Notes under the pieces: generated by a model
Database searches by the model: none
What the model was told of the DNA's origin: nothing
What the model saw: the letters and a program-made list of their open reading frames with translations, nothing else
Source of the DNA: Phorcus lineatus
Taxonomy: Eukaryota > Mollusca > Gastropoda > Trochida > Trochidae
Direction: 5' to 3'
NCBI GenBank assembly: GCA_921293015.1
Contig: OV121095.1
Coordinates: 36,243,484-36,307,483, forward strand
Length of the DNA: 64,000 nt
Shown here: positions 1 to 11,375 of the stretch, piece by piece
Numbering within the stretch: the first letter of the stretch is position 1
Layout of the letters: each line of letters begins with the position of its first letter
Position numbers and translations under genes: made by a program

Positions 1-508
1 TTTGTTAAATTTCATCCTAAGTTTGATTATTTATATGAACTTCTTCTACTTAATATCAGTTTTTATATAAAGTTGCTAATTAAAGTACCAATCTGACCCA
101 CTTAAATTACACATAAGAAGGTCCATAAATCTAAAAATTACCTAAAGCATTATTCTTCACAAAAGTAGGGTGGATCCAGGAATTTTGAAAGGTGGGGGGT
201 GGGGTTTGGGGGGGGAAAGATTGTCACAATTTTCAAGGTTGGTTTTTAAAAAAGATTTCAAAGATGGTCAGTCGAACTCTCTAGAACCCCTCCCACCTGG
301 ATCTGTCCCAAAGTACCCAAGAAAATTTGGTTTTGACTTTCTTCAAATTGCAAATTAAGTTGGCAAGAAAGATCAAGCAGTTCTCATATTAAATAAGACC
401 TGGAAATAACATTTTCAGAACTTTAATCACTATATTTTTGGACATTCAAATCACACTTACACTTCCTGGAAAAGTGGTTCTAAAGCATTTAATCTTAGCT
501 GCATTTAC
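1..508 (-). other. SHIP intron (partial) with a G-rich transposon remnant
   Basis: Non-coding. Bases about 165-310 begin GGGTGGATCCAGGAATTT, then a G-rich run, and end CCTCCCACCTGGATCTG, giving an imperfect inverted pair. A similar phrase in the opposite sense occurs near 12,495-12,530. This looks like a short degraded transposon. Nothing else is recognised. Confidence 0.4.
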
Positions 509-649
509 CTCTGAAGCCCCTTGCCAGCAACCTGCAGAAGATGTTGAAACTCTGGCATGTTGTCGTTGCCTGCGCGGTAGAGGGACGCATCTTTCTCCAT
601 CCCACTGTCGATGTACTTCTTAATCTCGTCCACAAACTCCCCATCACAG
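509..649 (-). CDS. INPP5D: SHIP coding exon 5: helical region after the linker
   Basis: A 141-nt exon between acceptor TTTTCCTCAG and donor AG|GTAAATG. It encodes CDGEFVDEIKKYIDSGMEKD followed by ASLYRAGNDNMPEFQHLLQ. The pattern (a helix ending in a D/E run, then a hydrophobic LP-x-L helix) follows the segment of SHIP1 between linker and phosphatase. The exon ends in phase 2, so the gene continues beyond the left edge. Confidence 0.82.
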
Positions 650-3600
650 CTGAGGAAAATTGTCACAATATGACATTTCAATTGTAATATAAGCAGAATA
701 AACTTATCAAAAATCCCAAAGAAAAAAAGCAGTGTAGTATCGCAAATCTCTAACATAAATTAATGAAAATAGTGATTGTATGACATAAACTAATTCTGCT
801 ATAAAAAAAGACAAAATTTACTAACCTCAGGAAATGAAAATCTGTTCTGATTTTGAATTGAACACTCAAAATTTAACAAATAAAGCAATCAGAACTACAA
901 AAGATAGATGTCAGTTACAAGGAGCAGCCAGTTTTAACTGTGAAATAGCTTTTACCATTGTTATATTGATTGTCAATCATTTTTACAAAGGGGTAAATCT
1001 TGAAGGAATTCAATTTACTAATCACGATCAAAAGTTTCAAAACTCCTGAGATAGTTAACAGCCTGGCAATAGGCATCAAGCTTATGTCCATCAAGGTACC
1101 AAAGAGTTTATGAAATTGAGGCCAAAGTTTTTTGGAAGACAACCACGCCTAACCTGAAGAACTAGTTTTGATGATCTTAATAAACTTTAGCATTAATCAA
1201 ATGGTAAAACAAGCAAAAGTGTGCAAGAAATAATCAAAGATATGCCCTCAATCATTAAAACCTACCGATATTACTCACCATGAGAGATCAAGACGAGCAA
1301 AATTGCTGAGAAATCCGAACTTAAAAGTTTTTGTATCCTGCCATTCCGAGCCACCACTTGCTTCTTCTTCAGGCAGATAAGGCGCCGACGGTACAACAAA
1401 ATCCTCGAAGATATCTTCCTCATCTGGTTAACATAGAAACAAATGGATTTGAAATTGTTTTTGATGAAATAGAAAGCTCTCGAGGAGACATATGTCATAA
1501 CGAAGACTTCTATGAATTATGTCTGAGAGGAAAATATGGGAAACTGCTCTTAAATGTTGCTTCTTAAAAAAATGTAACAGAGCAAATGTTCAGATATGCC
1601 TATGAAGAAAGGGAATTGAACTGTGAAGCTTTACTTAAGTAACCATCATGTTTGTCATGTATTATATTGTTGTAACTCTGCTTTGCAAAAAGCCATAATG
1701 TACATACGAAAATATCAGATATCAAACAATGGAAATTTGTTTACTGTTTATTACAGTGTATAAGTCGAGGTTTTTATACCAGAAACTGAGGGGGGGGGTC
1801 GACTTATATATGAGGTCTATGTTTCAGACCTAAAAATTCTGAGGTCGAGTGACGATTTGCCAACCGAAGGTGACGAACAGAAGCCATGATGTCAACTCAT
1901 TGTCAAAATAATGAAATAAAATTACTTTAACAATTATTACATGTTTTACTGCTTGTTATTACTATTAACAGTAATACAGTAAATATTAAAATCTATTGAA
2001 ATACATTTCTAATCGACAATTTTCTAGACTTACTGTAACGATTCCTTCCTTGACATGCTTATCGATCAATATTGTGAGTGTTTCAAGTCATATAACATGG
2101 ACCAATGAGATTCTACAATCATTCATACACATAGGAACCGGTGAAACATAAGATTGAGCCTCCTGATATATATGATGTTTTAACGTTTTGCCAAAATAAA
2201 AGGTATATATTTTGTATACAGCCTCTGGCATGGAGACAAAAAAAAGACTTGACTTGACTTAATGACACGTATGTTACTACTTATGTTGCACCATGTATAT
2301 ATAGTAATGAACAAATACTATCACTGCATGAGTAAGTTCAAGTAAAGTCAAGGCAGTGACAATCCTCAAGATGATAACGCTGATTTCTCTAGCTTATATT
2401 AAATGACTTCTTTTAGGGTGAGTATGGGAGTGAGTGATTGACATTTCAGCCATTAGCGGTGCACATCTTTTAAAAGTAACAGAGTTTGATACCTGACTCT
2501 GCCTCAACCACCTCTGGACGGTCGACAGGGACGGGCTTCTTGAGGGCACACACCAGACCATTCTGGTCTCCTCTTATCAGGTAGCCCTGGATCAGGTCGT
2601 CGATGTTGCTGAACCGCACCGGGTCTACGTTACCTTCCGACTGGAAAGAAAGAAATACTAAGCTATGAAGGGGTCATGGATGTCATGAATTCTAATCAAC
2701 CTGCAGACAAATACAAAGTTTTCAAAAGGTCACTGATGACTGGAAAGAAAGAAATACTAAGTTTTCAAGCAGTCAAGGATATCGTGAAATGTAATTGGCC
2801 AACAAGACTTCTGACTGGAAAGAAAGTAATACTAAGTTATTAAGCGATCATGGATGTCATGATAGGTAATGGGCCAACATGACTTTCAACTGGACAAAAT
2901 GAAATACAAAGTTATCAGGATGTCATGAATATCATAAAACTTTATGCGCTTAAAGGACATCTGACTGGGGAAAAAAATATAAACCATGTTTTCAAGAGGT
3001 TATCTTTGTCACGAATTGTACCATGTCTATGTAATTGGAAAGGAAGAAGTACAAAGTTGTACACAGAAATACAAAGAGATCATGACACAAGGCCTTTAAG
3101 ATATAATGCTATATCATGCATAGATTCTCTAAGCTCTTTCCACACCAAAGTAAACAGTGTGAAATCATATGTCGCCATCGATCGGTCGCCATAAACTTCA
3201 ATAATCTTATAGCTGAGACATCTGAAAGATGTTAGGCCTGTTTTTAAGGAAAATAAAGGTTCCTGTCCAAGCCATACATATAGAGGAAATAAACTCTGAA
3301 CAAATTATGATTTCATTGTGAAAGGATTCAAATTGATTGTTGTGTGACACTTTCTGTAGTGACTAGCAAACCATGGCATCAATACCAGAGATAATTCCAT
3401 CATTCATGTGATCAGTTTTCCATGGCAGATCCAGTTTTCTTTTAGAAGTTGGGTGTGGACTGAAATTTATTGTTAGTTTATATTTAGATGCTTTCAAAGA
3501 GAGAGAGTTTCATTATCAAATCCCTATGGATCCCCAGCTAGTTTTCACAATTTCCTATTCTAATGTGATTACAAGGTATTTCAAATATTCAGAGTTCAGA

Positions 3601-6600
3601 ATTAATGCCTGGGAACAGTTCAGCCCTTATGTAAAGAAACATTTGGCACCAAACCATATAGGTTTTGACTGCTAGGATTCTTACATGTTATTTAAGTGAT
3701 TAATCCAAGATTAGCCTGGGACATATCACAGACATATCCTGAATATAACTGTATAAACATGTCAAGGGTTAAGTATTTCCTTTCTCCAAGGTGGCAACCA
3801 AATGTACGAAGAAATTTAGTAAATGGGCACAAGATGATATATCTGTCCTACAGATGTGATACCACTTGAGGTTAACAACATCTATATGGCTAATATTTCC
3901 TTTATCATTCTGCAGATTGGTTCTATGGTATAAAATATGCCCTTCAGATGACCATGATCGGTTAGCAACATCTCTATGGCTCATATTTCCTATAACTGTC
4001 GGCCTATTGATCCCCTGGTATAAACTGCCCTTCAGATGACCTTGATTGGTTAAAAACATCTCTATGGTTAATATTTCCTATAACTTTCTGCATATTGATC
4101 CCATGGTATGAATTGCCCTTCAGATGACCTTGATTAGCAATCAAGAAAGTGAGGTGGCAAAAAACGAGGACAGTTTTCATTGTGTAAAAACTTTTAGTTC
4201 TGTATAGGTAACGTTTGGACATTGCATTCATATGTCATTGTCATCACTTGCCTTCATGGAATATAGTGGATGATTATATCTGATGTTCCTTCTCTTTCTT
4301 TATCCTGGCAAATGTTGCATATCACCAGATATTTACAGAACCTATATAGGTTTTATTCCTATTACCACTTTTCTCCTAGATACATCTCTAACATTACCAC
4401 TTTCTCCCAGATATATATAACAGAACAAGCACTGCTTGATCAGGTTTTAATTTTGGACACTTTTCTTAATTTTACCATTTATTTGTTCCCCTTAGGAGGA
4501 GGGGACTTAGTTGATCCTTCCAAAGATATCAGGCCCTTTATAATATTCATAAATTCAAAAGAAATAAATTTCTGAGAGTAATTTCCAAATTTGAATCTTG
4601 GGGAGATTAGTCTACTATAGCAGCTTGTCATGCCATAAGTGATATTTTTTGTCTGTTACCTTTGACTTGAAGAGCAAGGCAACACAACCTAGAGGATCTT
4701 TTTCATATGTAAACCACGAAGTATTGATAATAACTTCCTAATCGTTGCCCCACTAAATTTCCATTAAGACAGAGGTTTTGAAAAGAATCATGTTGAACAA
4801 AAGATAAAGCTAAAATGGCTTCCTGGTTAAGTAATGAAATTGTTTGTCATCCTATCACATTTCACAGACCTATTATCTATCACAATGAGAAGTCACGATT
4901 TTTCCTATCTGCTATTATGACTTCCTTGTTGAGATGACAATAAGACACAGAATCTTTATTCTACTTCTGTCTTTCTTTCATACATTTAAATTACAAGGGT
5001 AATAAATTTATGGTTATAACCATTCCTATTTCATTTCCTTAACATTTTCAGTTTGCTTTAAATTCAAACTGTCTAGATTTCATATTCTACTCCATAATTT
5101 CCATAGCAGGATTATTTTTATGATATGGTTATATACCTTAAATTTATGATTCTATATTTCTTTCCTTTACTTTAAATCACTTCTGCATTTATTTTTAAAA
5201 ATGAATAATGTAATGCTCTGATCTTCCCTAGTGCACTTAAAATAAATGTCTCTGAAATCTTCATGCATTTAAACATCAGGGATTTTTACTTACTTTCTTA
5301 CTTTAAAAATATTGCATGTGTTTCAGTTTTAATAAGCAGTTGAAATTATCATTCGAATATCTTGAAACAACTTACACACATATTTTCTATTGATTTTTAT
5401 TTCAAAAACATATCGCAAGTGTTTTATTTTGAAACTATTACATCTCTTAATATTACTTACACACACATAAAATAATTTTTGCACGTGTTCATTTTCATTA
5501 AGCGGTTGAAACTATTGGATATCCTTACTTAGAAATCACCCAACACATTATCTTATCATTCCCCCCCCCCCCCCCCCCCCCCCCAAAATGTTGCATTAGT
5601 TGCAAATTTTTTCAGCTGATATCACTTCCTCATTCATGAGAAATTTGTGTATCAATTTTACAGTATTAGTGAGTTACTTTTAAAGCTACTGTAGCAAGTT
5701 TTGGGATGCCATATTAAACAACAACAAAAACAATAACAATCATGATGATGATGATGATGATGATGATGAAATTATTACCCTGGTGTAACGACAAACATCA
5801 CTCATTTAGGAGCCATGCACTAAGCACTCTATGGTTATATCTGTCACATTGTCATCACTTCAAAACAAGTTGTTCAAATTTTCTTCGCTAGATATTATTT
5901 CATGCAAAAAAAATATTTCCTTCAGATGGCAAAACATATTCCATTACACAACCAGAATATCATCATGCGAATTTTAGTATTGATACCTTTGAATCATTAA
6001 TGTTAAGAAAATTGATTCACATAGCTTTAAATGACTTGGTATGGTCCCTTAAGAACTCCCTTATTGATTAAGAAGAATTGTCTTGTAATTAGTTCACATC
6101 CTTTTCCTTTTCGTGATGTTACTTTATTTCGATCCCTGAACTGTTTGCATTGCATTAAAAAATAACTAAGAGCTTAAGAAACTAACATAGGAGTTGCAGG
6201 AGGCTAAGAATGATACCACTTACAGAGCCACTCCGTGATTTTCATAACATATTATTTACCTGTGATACGAACCTAAATGTCATATATGTGATGATATAAA
6301 ATCAAAACATCTTAACTTTTCATGTCCAAAAGACATATATATGAAAAATACTGGTTTTCCATGAAAATTTAAATACAGCCTTATAAATGCACAGAGGTGT
6401 AGATATCACGTCCAATATACATGGATACTAGTTATATAACATAACAAACTCTGTCAACTCCTAACTGCCCTCCTGACTGTTTAAAATAAGTCTCCAAAAT
6501 TACGTTTGACTATTTGACGCGCGCCACTGTCCGGTTTTCGATCATAATTGCGACGTTCTACCTTCATATTGTCACTGTAAAAAAACAATAAGCTTTAAAA

Positions 6601-7860
6601 TGTGTCTTTTTGGTAACAGTCGATACTGCGATCAAATGACACTATTGATTAAGTTTGGCATATATGACTCCAACAACTCACGGAGTGGCTCTTTAAGACA
6701 ACCCACTAGTCAAGGATGATTGGTTTAGAGTGAGTGAAAAAGTTGTTGTTTTCAGTTTGGGCAATATTTCAGCTATCAGTCGCCACATGACTGGTTTTAA
6801 CACCAATTGTTTTAGAGCTTGTTAAAATCTTTAAGTATGATAGCTTATAAAATATTTCCTACTTAAATTGGCCTTTGGAACAGGTACAGATACCAAAATA
6901 ATACACTGATAAACAGTTATAGTTGAATTTAAGGGAGAAGCTGATCTCAACATGTTTTAATGTGTTGAAAAAAAAGTTTCGAAAGTTTTGAAAGCTTTTC
7001 TAAAGCATAAACATTTGATTTGTTGAACTAAAGGCTAATTTATTAAGGGAATATTGGTCAATGTAAAAATAACTAACTCACTAACCCATATAATTGTAGA
7101 CCTGCAGAGAATCTGGGATTTGTCACTGACAATAACATCCAAACCACATAAAATTCTAGACATGCAGAGAAAGGGTTAAAGTTACCCACCTGAACATATA
7201 GTCTCCCATCCTTTTCTGGCAGTATTCTGTACTGGTGCACCCTAGACTGGTATCTGAAACAAACAAACAATCCAACATTGAGCTGTGATATCCCAGCTCG
7301 TAGTCTTAATTGCCACCTTCATATATTTTTTCCCCCATTTCACATAAGATTGATGAAATTAATAAAAACTCATGAAGTCAATTATATCAGTCACCAAATA
7401 GAAAAAAATCTATAAAATCATAAGCACACAAGAATCTCAATGCTACCACATAAATAACATCCATATGTAACCTTTTTCTGTGTTTATCTCTGGAAACATT
7501 TTAAATCAACAGGTTTTTATTTCATTTATACCCCTGTTTACATTCTGGAAAGTTCATACTTAATACTAACTGAATTAGATATTAAGCGTTCTAAAATACT
7601 ACTGCTTTAATTTATAAGTTATTGGTTAGTTTTTTGTTAAATTCTGACACGACTTACAAACTTATCTGTTTAATCGTTTACTTCCCTGATGTCAAAAACA
7701 TTTTTTCTAAAGCTTTAACTCACAAGAGACACAAGACGTAAGCGCCAGCCAATGATTCACTGTCCCGTAACAGGAAGCTGCCATCTTCCCGAGCCTTCAT
7801 CAGAAGGTCCTCCGCATGGAGACGCGATATCCCCTTGTGGAAACATGACGTCCCCGACAT
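509..7860 (-). CDS. INPP5D: SHIP-type SH2-domain inositol 5-phosphatase, N-terminal 211 residues (gene continues past the left edge)
   Basis: Five exons (7860-7724, 7253-7190, 2640-2493, 1423-1279, 649-509) join in phase into 211 residues plus two bases of the next codon. Residues 1 to about 104 are an SH2 domain placed directly at the N-terminus, as in SHIP proteins: GSFLLRDSES holds the phosphotyrosine-binding Arg32, VHQYRILP is strand D with His52, and LVCALKKPVP closes the domain. Residues 105-150 are an acidic linker. Residues 151-211 (FLSNFARLDLS to QHLLQVAGKGLQ) resemble the helical segment that follows the linker in vertebrate SHIP1. The family removes the 5-phosphate of PI(3,4,5)P3 at the plasma membrane and damps PI3K signalling. 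The catalytic domain is not in the window, so activity cannot be judged. INPP5D versus INPPL1 cannot be separated here; invertebrates usually have one SHIP gene. Confidence 0.87.
1279..1423 (-). CDS. INPP5D: SHIP coding exon 4: acidic linker
   Basis: A 145-nt exon with an acceptor ending TTAACCAG and donor GTGAGT. Residues 117-164 start DEEDIFEDFVVPSAPYLP and end FGFLSNFARLDLS. The acidic run followed by prolines resembles the low-complexity linker after the SH2 domain in SHIP1. Both boundary phases agree with the neighbouring exons. Confidence 0.8.
1424..2492 (-). other. SHIP intron between coding exons 3 and 4
   Basis: No coding sequence seen. Around 1755-1835 there is GTATAAGTCGAGG, a G9 run, then GGGTCGACTTATATATG. 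This inverted pair (TATAAGTCGA / TCGACTTATA) probably marks a DNA-transposon end. The rest is AT-rich unique sequence. Confidence 0.35.
2493..2640 (-). CDS. INPP5D: SHIP coding exon 3: C-terminal half of SH2
   Basis: A 148-nt exon following acceptor TTTCTTTCTTTCCAG and ending at donor GTATCA. It reads SEGNVDPVRFSNIDDLIQGY through LVCALKKPVPVDRP (residues 68-116), which matches helix B and the last strand of SHIP SH2 domains. The acceptor lies in a 75-bp repeat, so decoy acceptors sit upstream of it. Confidence 0.87.
2636..2990. repeat. Degenerate 75-bp tandem repeat spanning the exon 3 acceptor
   Basis: CTGGAAAGAAAGAAATACTAA recurs with divergence, with CTGG at 2641, 2740, 2815, 2890 and 2964 (steps of 99, 75, 75 and 74). 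Each unit also carries a TCATGGATGTCATGAAT-like part. On the minus strand every unit keeps TTTCTTTCCAG or a relative of it, so the true acceptor of SHIP exon 3 is one member of a small acceptor array. Confidence 0.8.
3790..4140. repeat. Degenerate 88-bp tandem repeat, about 4 copies
   Basis: GCCCTTCAGATGACC occurs at about 3939, 4027 and 4114, each followed by TTGATTGGTTA-like sequence, ACATCTCTATGG and ATATTTCCTATAACT. An older unit is visible from 3790. It lies inside a SHIP intron; no splice signal is conserved in it. Confidence 0.75.
5561..5584. repeat. Poly-C run, 24 bases
   Basis: An uninterrupted C24 in a SHIP intron, so the transcribed RNA carries G24. The exact length is prone to assembly error. 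Confidence 0.9.
5742..5770. repeat. (ATG)n microsatellite
   Basis: About nine ATG units following CAACAACAAAAACAATAACA-type simple sequence. Confidence 0.9.
6220..6696. mobile_element. TTAA-type MITE with 15-bp terminal inverted repeats
   Basis: AGAGCCACTCCGTGA (6224-6238) is exactly inverted at 6678-6692. The right end is followed by TTAA and the left end is preceded by TTAC, consistent with a TTAA target duplication with one mutation, as in piggyBac-type elements. The 469-bp interior has no open frame and several CpG-rich words (GACGCGCGCCA). Relatives start at 30,970 and 61,577 in the opposite sense. Confidence 0.8.
7190..7253 (-). CDS. INPP5D: SHIP coding exon 2: SH2 strands C-D
   Basis: A 64-nt exon between acceptor TTGTTTGTTTCAG and donor GTGGGTAAC. 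Its first base completes the split Leu codon and the next 21 codons read YQSRVHQYRILPEKDGRLYVQ except for length limits (first residue Tyr47, last Gln67). The His in VHQYR is the conserved strand-D position next to the phosphotyrosine pocket. Confidence 0.87.
7724..7860 (-). CDS. INPP5D: SHIP coding exon 1: start codon and first half of SH2
   Basis: An acceptor (CCTATTACAG, read on the minus strand) precedes base 7900, leaving 40 nt of leader before the ATG at 7860-7858. This ATG puts the SH2 domain at the very start of the protein, the usual SHIP layout, and has A at -3. The 45 complete codons end in YVLCL plus TT, then donor GTGAGT. The leader is open in frame upstream of the ATG (13 codons ending RRIPKK), so an N-terminal extension from an upstream exon is possible. 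The first half of this exon is repeated twice just upstream. Confidence 0.88.
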
Positions 7861-8218
7861 CTTCTTCGGGATCCGTCGCTGTACTATCTTCCCATAGGTT
7901 CTGTAATAGGAGAAATCATCATCAACAATTATGTTTATTGAAATTAAGAACGTCCTCCTCATGGAGACGACATATCCCGCAGTGGGAACATGACATCCCC
8001 GACATCTTTTTTCTGCTGTACTATCTTCCCATAGGTTCTGTAATAGGAAACATTATCATCAATAACTATGTTTATTGAAATTAAGAACGTCCTCCTCATG
8101 GAGATGAGATATCCCCTTGTGGAAACATGATGTCCCTGACAACTTTTTCAGGATCGGCCGCTGTACTATCTTCTGTAATAGGAGACATTATTATGAACAA
8201 CTGATTATTGAAATTAAG
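7806..8218 (-). repeat. Tandem partial triplication of SHIP coding exon 1
   Basis: Three units of 143, 137 and 133 bp (7806-7948, 7949-8085, 8086-8218). Each has the acceptor CTATTACAG, the AGATAGTACAGC leader, the first SH2 codons and about 40 bp of upstream intron. Unit 2 keeps an ATG and reads MSGMSCSHCGICRLHEEDV. Unit 3 has the ATG changed to TTG but still reads SGTSCFHKGISHLHEEDV. Neither extra unit contains a donor, so each is an exon start without an end. Only unit 1 runs into the rest of the exon. Confidence 0.88.
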
Positions 8219-11057
8219 AGATCCTCTTTAGGATCTGTGACTGACAACAAAAGCTCAACCTGACCAAAGCTAAGTCCTGAATTATCAGTTGTGTTCAGAA
8301 CATTTCTACAAGATGTCTAAAATATTTATTCATCCCCATTAAAAATATTAACTGTTTCATAAATCAACATTGTTATTACATATTGTGTAATAACAATGCG
8401 TGGTGACTGACTGATGTCAGATGTCATAATTGTTAGGTTTGACGTCACAACAATGGCACATGGCAGCAAATACCAAATTGCTCACATATTTTGAATATAT
8501 GTTCTGAAACGGAGATATGCATGGATATGATATACAACTTCTTGCTTCCTGGACGGCGACATTTCGACAAACATACTTATCTTCCAAAAATGTGATCACT
8601 TCGTCAAAACAACATGTATATATGTCCAAGTGTCGCCTTCCCAGAATACAGAAGTTATATATCCATATTCTTGACTTCATAAGTCTTCATCATTCAACTT
8701 ATAGAATGCCACTCAAAGAATATCAAGCAATATTTTCCATGATTTTTTGCATTACAACATTCTTTAAATTTTATGAGCATTATCATTAATTTGATTATGT
8801 CACAATGCCTTGACATCATAGGCTAACTCACTATAACAATCATCTGATATATAAATCCCCAGTCACTCCAATTGTGTCTTTGCCTCTAAAGACTAATGTG
8901 CTTATTTACGTTATGCATTAAATATACATGAAGAATACAGATTCAAGTTGTTATTGATTAGACATATTTCAGTAACCATGGAAATGTGATCTTTAAGCTG
9001 AGACAAGAGTGGTTAAAACAACCTACATAAAATTCAGCAAAATTGTTATCCACAATACAGTTACATCATATCATCAATAAATCACATTTAGAATTTAATT
9101 CAAACTTCAAAAAGAAGAAAAATTAATTTTCATATAATCATATTTTATTTTGAAATAACAAAAAAGTCTTATCATATTTTTCAAAAACAAGTAAAGTCCA
9201 AATGTAAAAATTTCCCAAATATTTAAATATATATAATATATATAAAATCGATTTTTAACCTCAACATAATACATAAAGGACATTTTTAATTATTGGTGCC
9301 TGACTGTTATTGAAAAAAGAGAACAGAAATATAATCTTTGCACATTTCTTTTCTTCATGAAGTCATAACTTCTTAACAATCATAATCTTTCATAAATGGC
9401 AGTTTATTTGAAAAATAATAGTTGAACATTTACCAAGCTTTATGTGTTTTGGAAAACTGTAAATAATTTTTTAAACTTTTCGTAGATTTGATGAACAGTC
9501 AAGCAATCAATCCGAACCTTCTATATAAGGCAGCTCAAGGAATATTCTGAAAAAGCAAATTATTAGCAATTTGCCTATAACTATTTTGTCATCCCTTGTG
9601 ATAATTAGGTTTAACTCCTGTAATTTTTCACCCAGAACTATTTGTCATTTTTAAGTTAAGAGCTTAAAGGTTAACCTAATTGATGTGTATGTGAATATGA
9701 AATGCTTGTTTGTGGGAGTTTGTGGGAGCTGTACGTCCCAGCAACAGATTTTTACTCTTACATTCAATCTCAGAGTATATTTAAAGATGGGATACCAGGC
9801 GTTGTAAGGCTAACAGCCCAAACCATTTATCAAAATTTTATATATTTATATGCTCTCATTTCAAATGTGATAACAATCCAGCAGGCCAAAGGGCAACATG
9901 TCAATCAAAGTCATGAGGAAATCAAATTTAGATAACTTTTCTATAGTTTCGTACATTTAATCACGTTTTAAAAAACCTGGATTTGCTTTAAACTAAATAA
10001 TGTTGTGGAAGGGACTATCAACATCTTCTCTTGTAAAATTACACCTAATTAAAGCAAATAAATTAACAACAGTAATGTCTGTCCTTGGAAATATAGCGAA
10101 AATAAAAAAATATATTATATATACGCAGCCATGCAAATCAAAGGAAAGAGCATTTGAGACATGTAAGCCTGTGTAGCCTTTCAAAGATTTAAATCAAGTT
10201 AGGAAATGACTGGATTATTGTATAGCACTGCTTGGTCAATATTTTAGCCATTAACACAACTAATGATATGCAAAATCCTAGATTTTCCCTGCCTATCATT
10301 GAAAATATTATCTCATAATTTCCTCTGTATTAACCATCCTACAAAATGGAATTTAATTTGAACTCTATTCTTAAATTTCTTAAAAAGCCATTCTAATTGA
10401 AATACCAATAAGTACAGTATGCTTTCATCAAAAACATATCTTGTAAACTGACCTCTTTCCCTGTCAAACTCATCCCATGAAATGTAGCATTCTCAGTAAA
10501 AGCCTCCGGGTAAATGTGACCTATTTATTCAGATATCACTGCCTAAAGAATGCAAATAGTCAGCTACAATATTTGTATTATTCACAAAAGTGTGTGGCAA
10601 CAAGGCTGTGGTTTGAAGGCAGGTGTCATGATTGAGTTAGCTTTATTCAATATATCATACATACAACATATATTTCAATTGTAATCAATTCCAGATGTAT
10701 TTGAAATTTAAATATTCAACAATGGAGAGCCTGAGAAATGGTCTGTATGAAAATAATTCTGATTAAATCTTTCTTTAAAATTCTTTTCAACTTTAGCATT
10801 TCTCACTATATGGCTCTTAAAAGGAGGAATTCATACAAGTGTTAAAAAATGCTGGAAAAACAACAACAAAAAACTGATGGAAGAAAACAACTCTGAGGTT
10901 GATGTGGCCACTGACTAAAGTTGGCCACTGTTATTTGGGGTCACATTATCTGCAATATTTTGGATTTTTAAATTTTTTTGGGTGAATCCCTAGTGAATGT
11001 TGATTGAACTGATGAAGTTGGTTTGAATCCTGCAAGGGACCCAACTCGAAAAGTAAG
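8219..11057. other. Upstream SHIP intron, no feature recognised
   Basis: AT-rich sequence with an (AT)-rich patch at 9222-9245. Open frames are short and show no domain or codon signal. Nothing supportable seen. Confidence 0.5.
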
Positions 11058-11375
11058 GGGGCGGGATAGCGCATTGGTTAGCGTGTTCGGTTTCGGATCA
11101 AGAGGTCCGTAGTTCGAATCCTGCCAGGGGCTCGGCAACTTTGTCTGCAGTAGAGAACTGTTCTACACAGTAAGGTTTGGGTGCAAAGCTACACTGAAAT
11201 TCAGTGCAGTACCACCGATGGTTCGCTAGTTCCAGCCGATACTTGCAGGTTTCACCCAATGCATAGCCACAGTGGTGTTGCGGGCTTTCTGCCTGCAACA
11301 ATACTAGCAGCCGCAATATAAGTGAATACTCTTGAAAGCGGAGTTAAAACCCACCTCAACTTCACCTTCACAAAG
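11058..11375 (+). mobile_element. tRNA-derived SINE, near full length
   Basis: Pol III promoter boxes are visible: TAGCGCATTGGTTAGCG (box A) and GTTCGAATCCTGCC (box B) in a tRNA-like head. A body follows (CTGCAGTAGAGAACTG, AAGGTTTGGGTGCAAAGC, TTGCAGGTTTCACCCAATGC) and an ACCTCAACTTCACC tail. Related copies occur at 17,085-17,310 (reverse) and 50,245-50,398 (5' truncated). Confidence 0.82.

Larger units (their letters stand above)
2991..7189 (-). other. SHIP intron between coding exons 2 and 3 (rest)
   Basis: No exon recognised. Besides the repeats listed separately (88-bp repeat, poly-C, ATG microsatellite, TTAA MITE), this is AT-rich sequence with low-complexity T/A stretches, for example 4960-5500. 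Confidence 0.5.

Noticed and set aside
438-623. 61-codon plus-strand frame
   Set aside because: Antisense shadow of SHIP coding exon 5.
1331-1567. 78-codon plus-strand frame
   Set aside because: It is the antisense shadow of SHIP coding exon 4.
7752-8078. 108-codon plus-strand frame with internal repetition
   Set aside because: Antisense shadow of the triplicated first coding exon of SHIP; its repeat comes from the duplication.
11058-11135. Possible tRNA gene (also 27,145-27,215 and 38,340-38,410)
   Set aside because: Boxes A and B are present but the acceptor and anticodon stems do not pair properly, and SINE bodies follow. These are tRNA-derived SINE heads.
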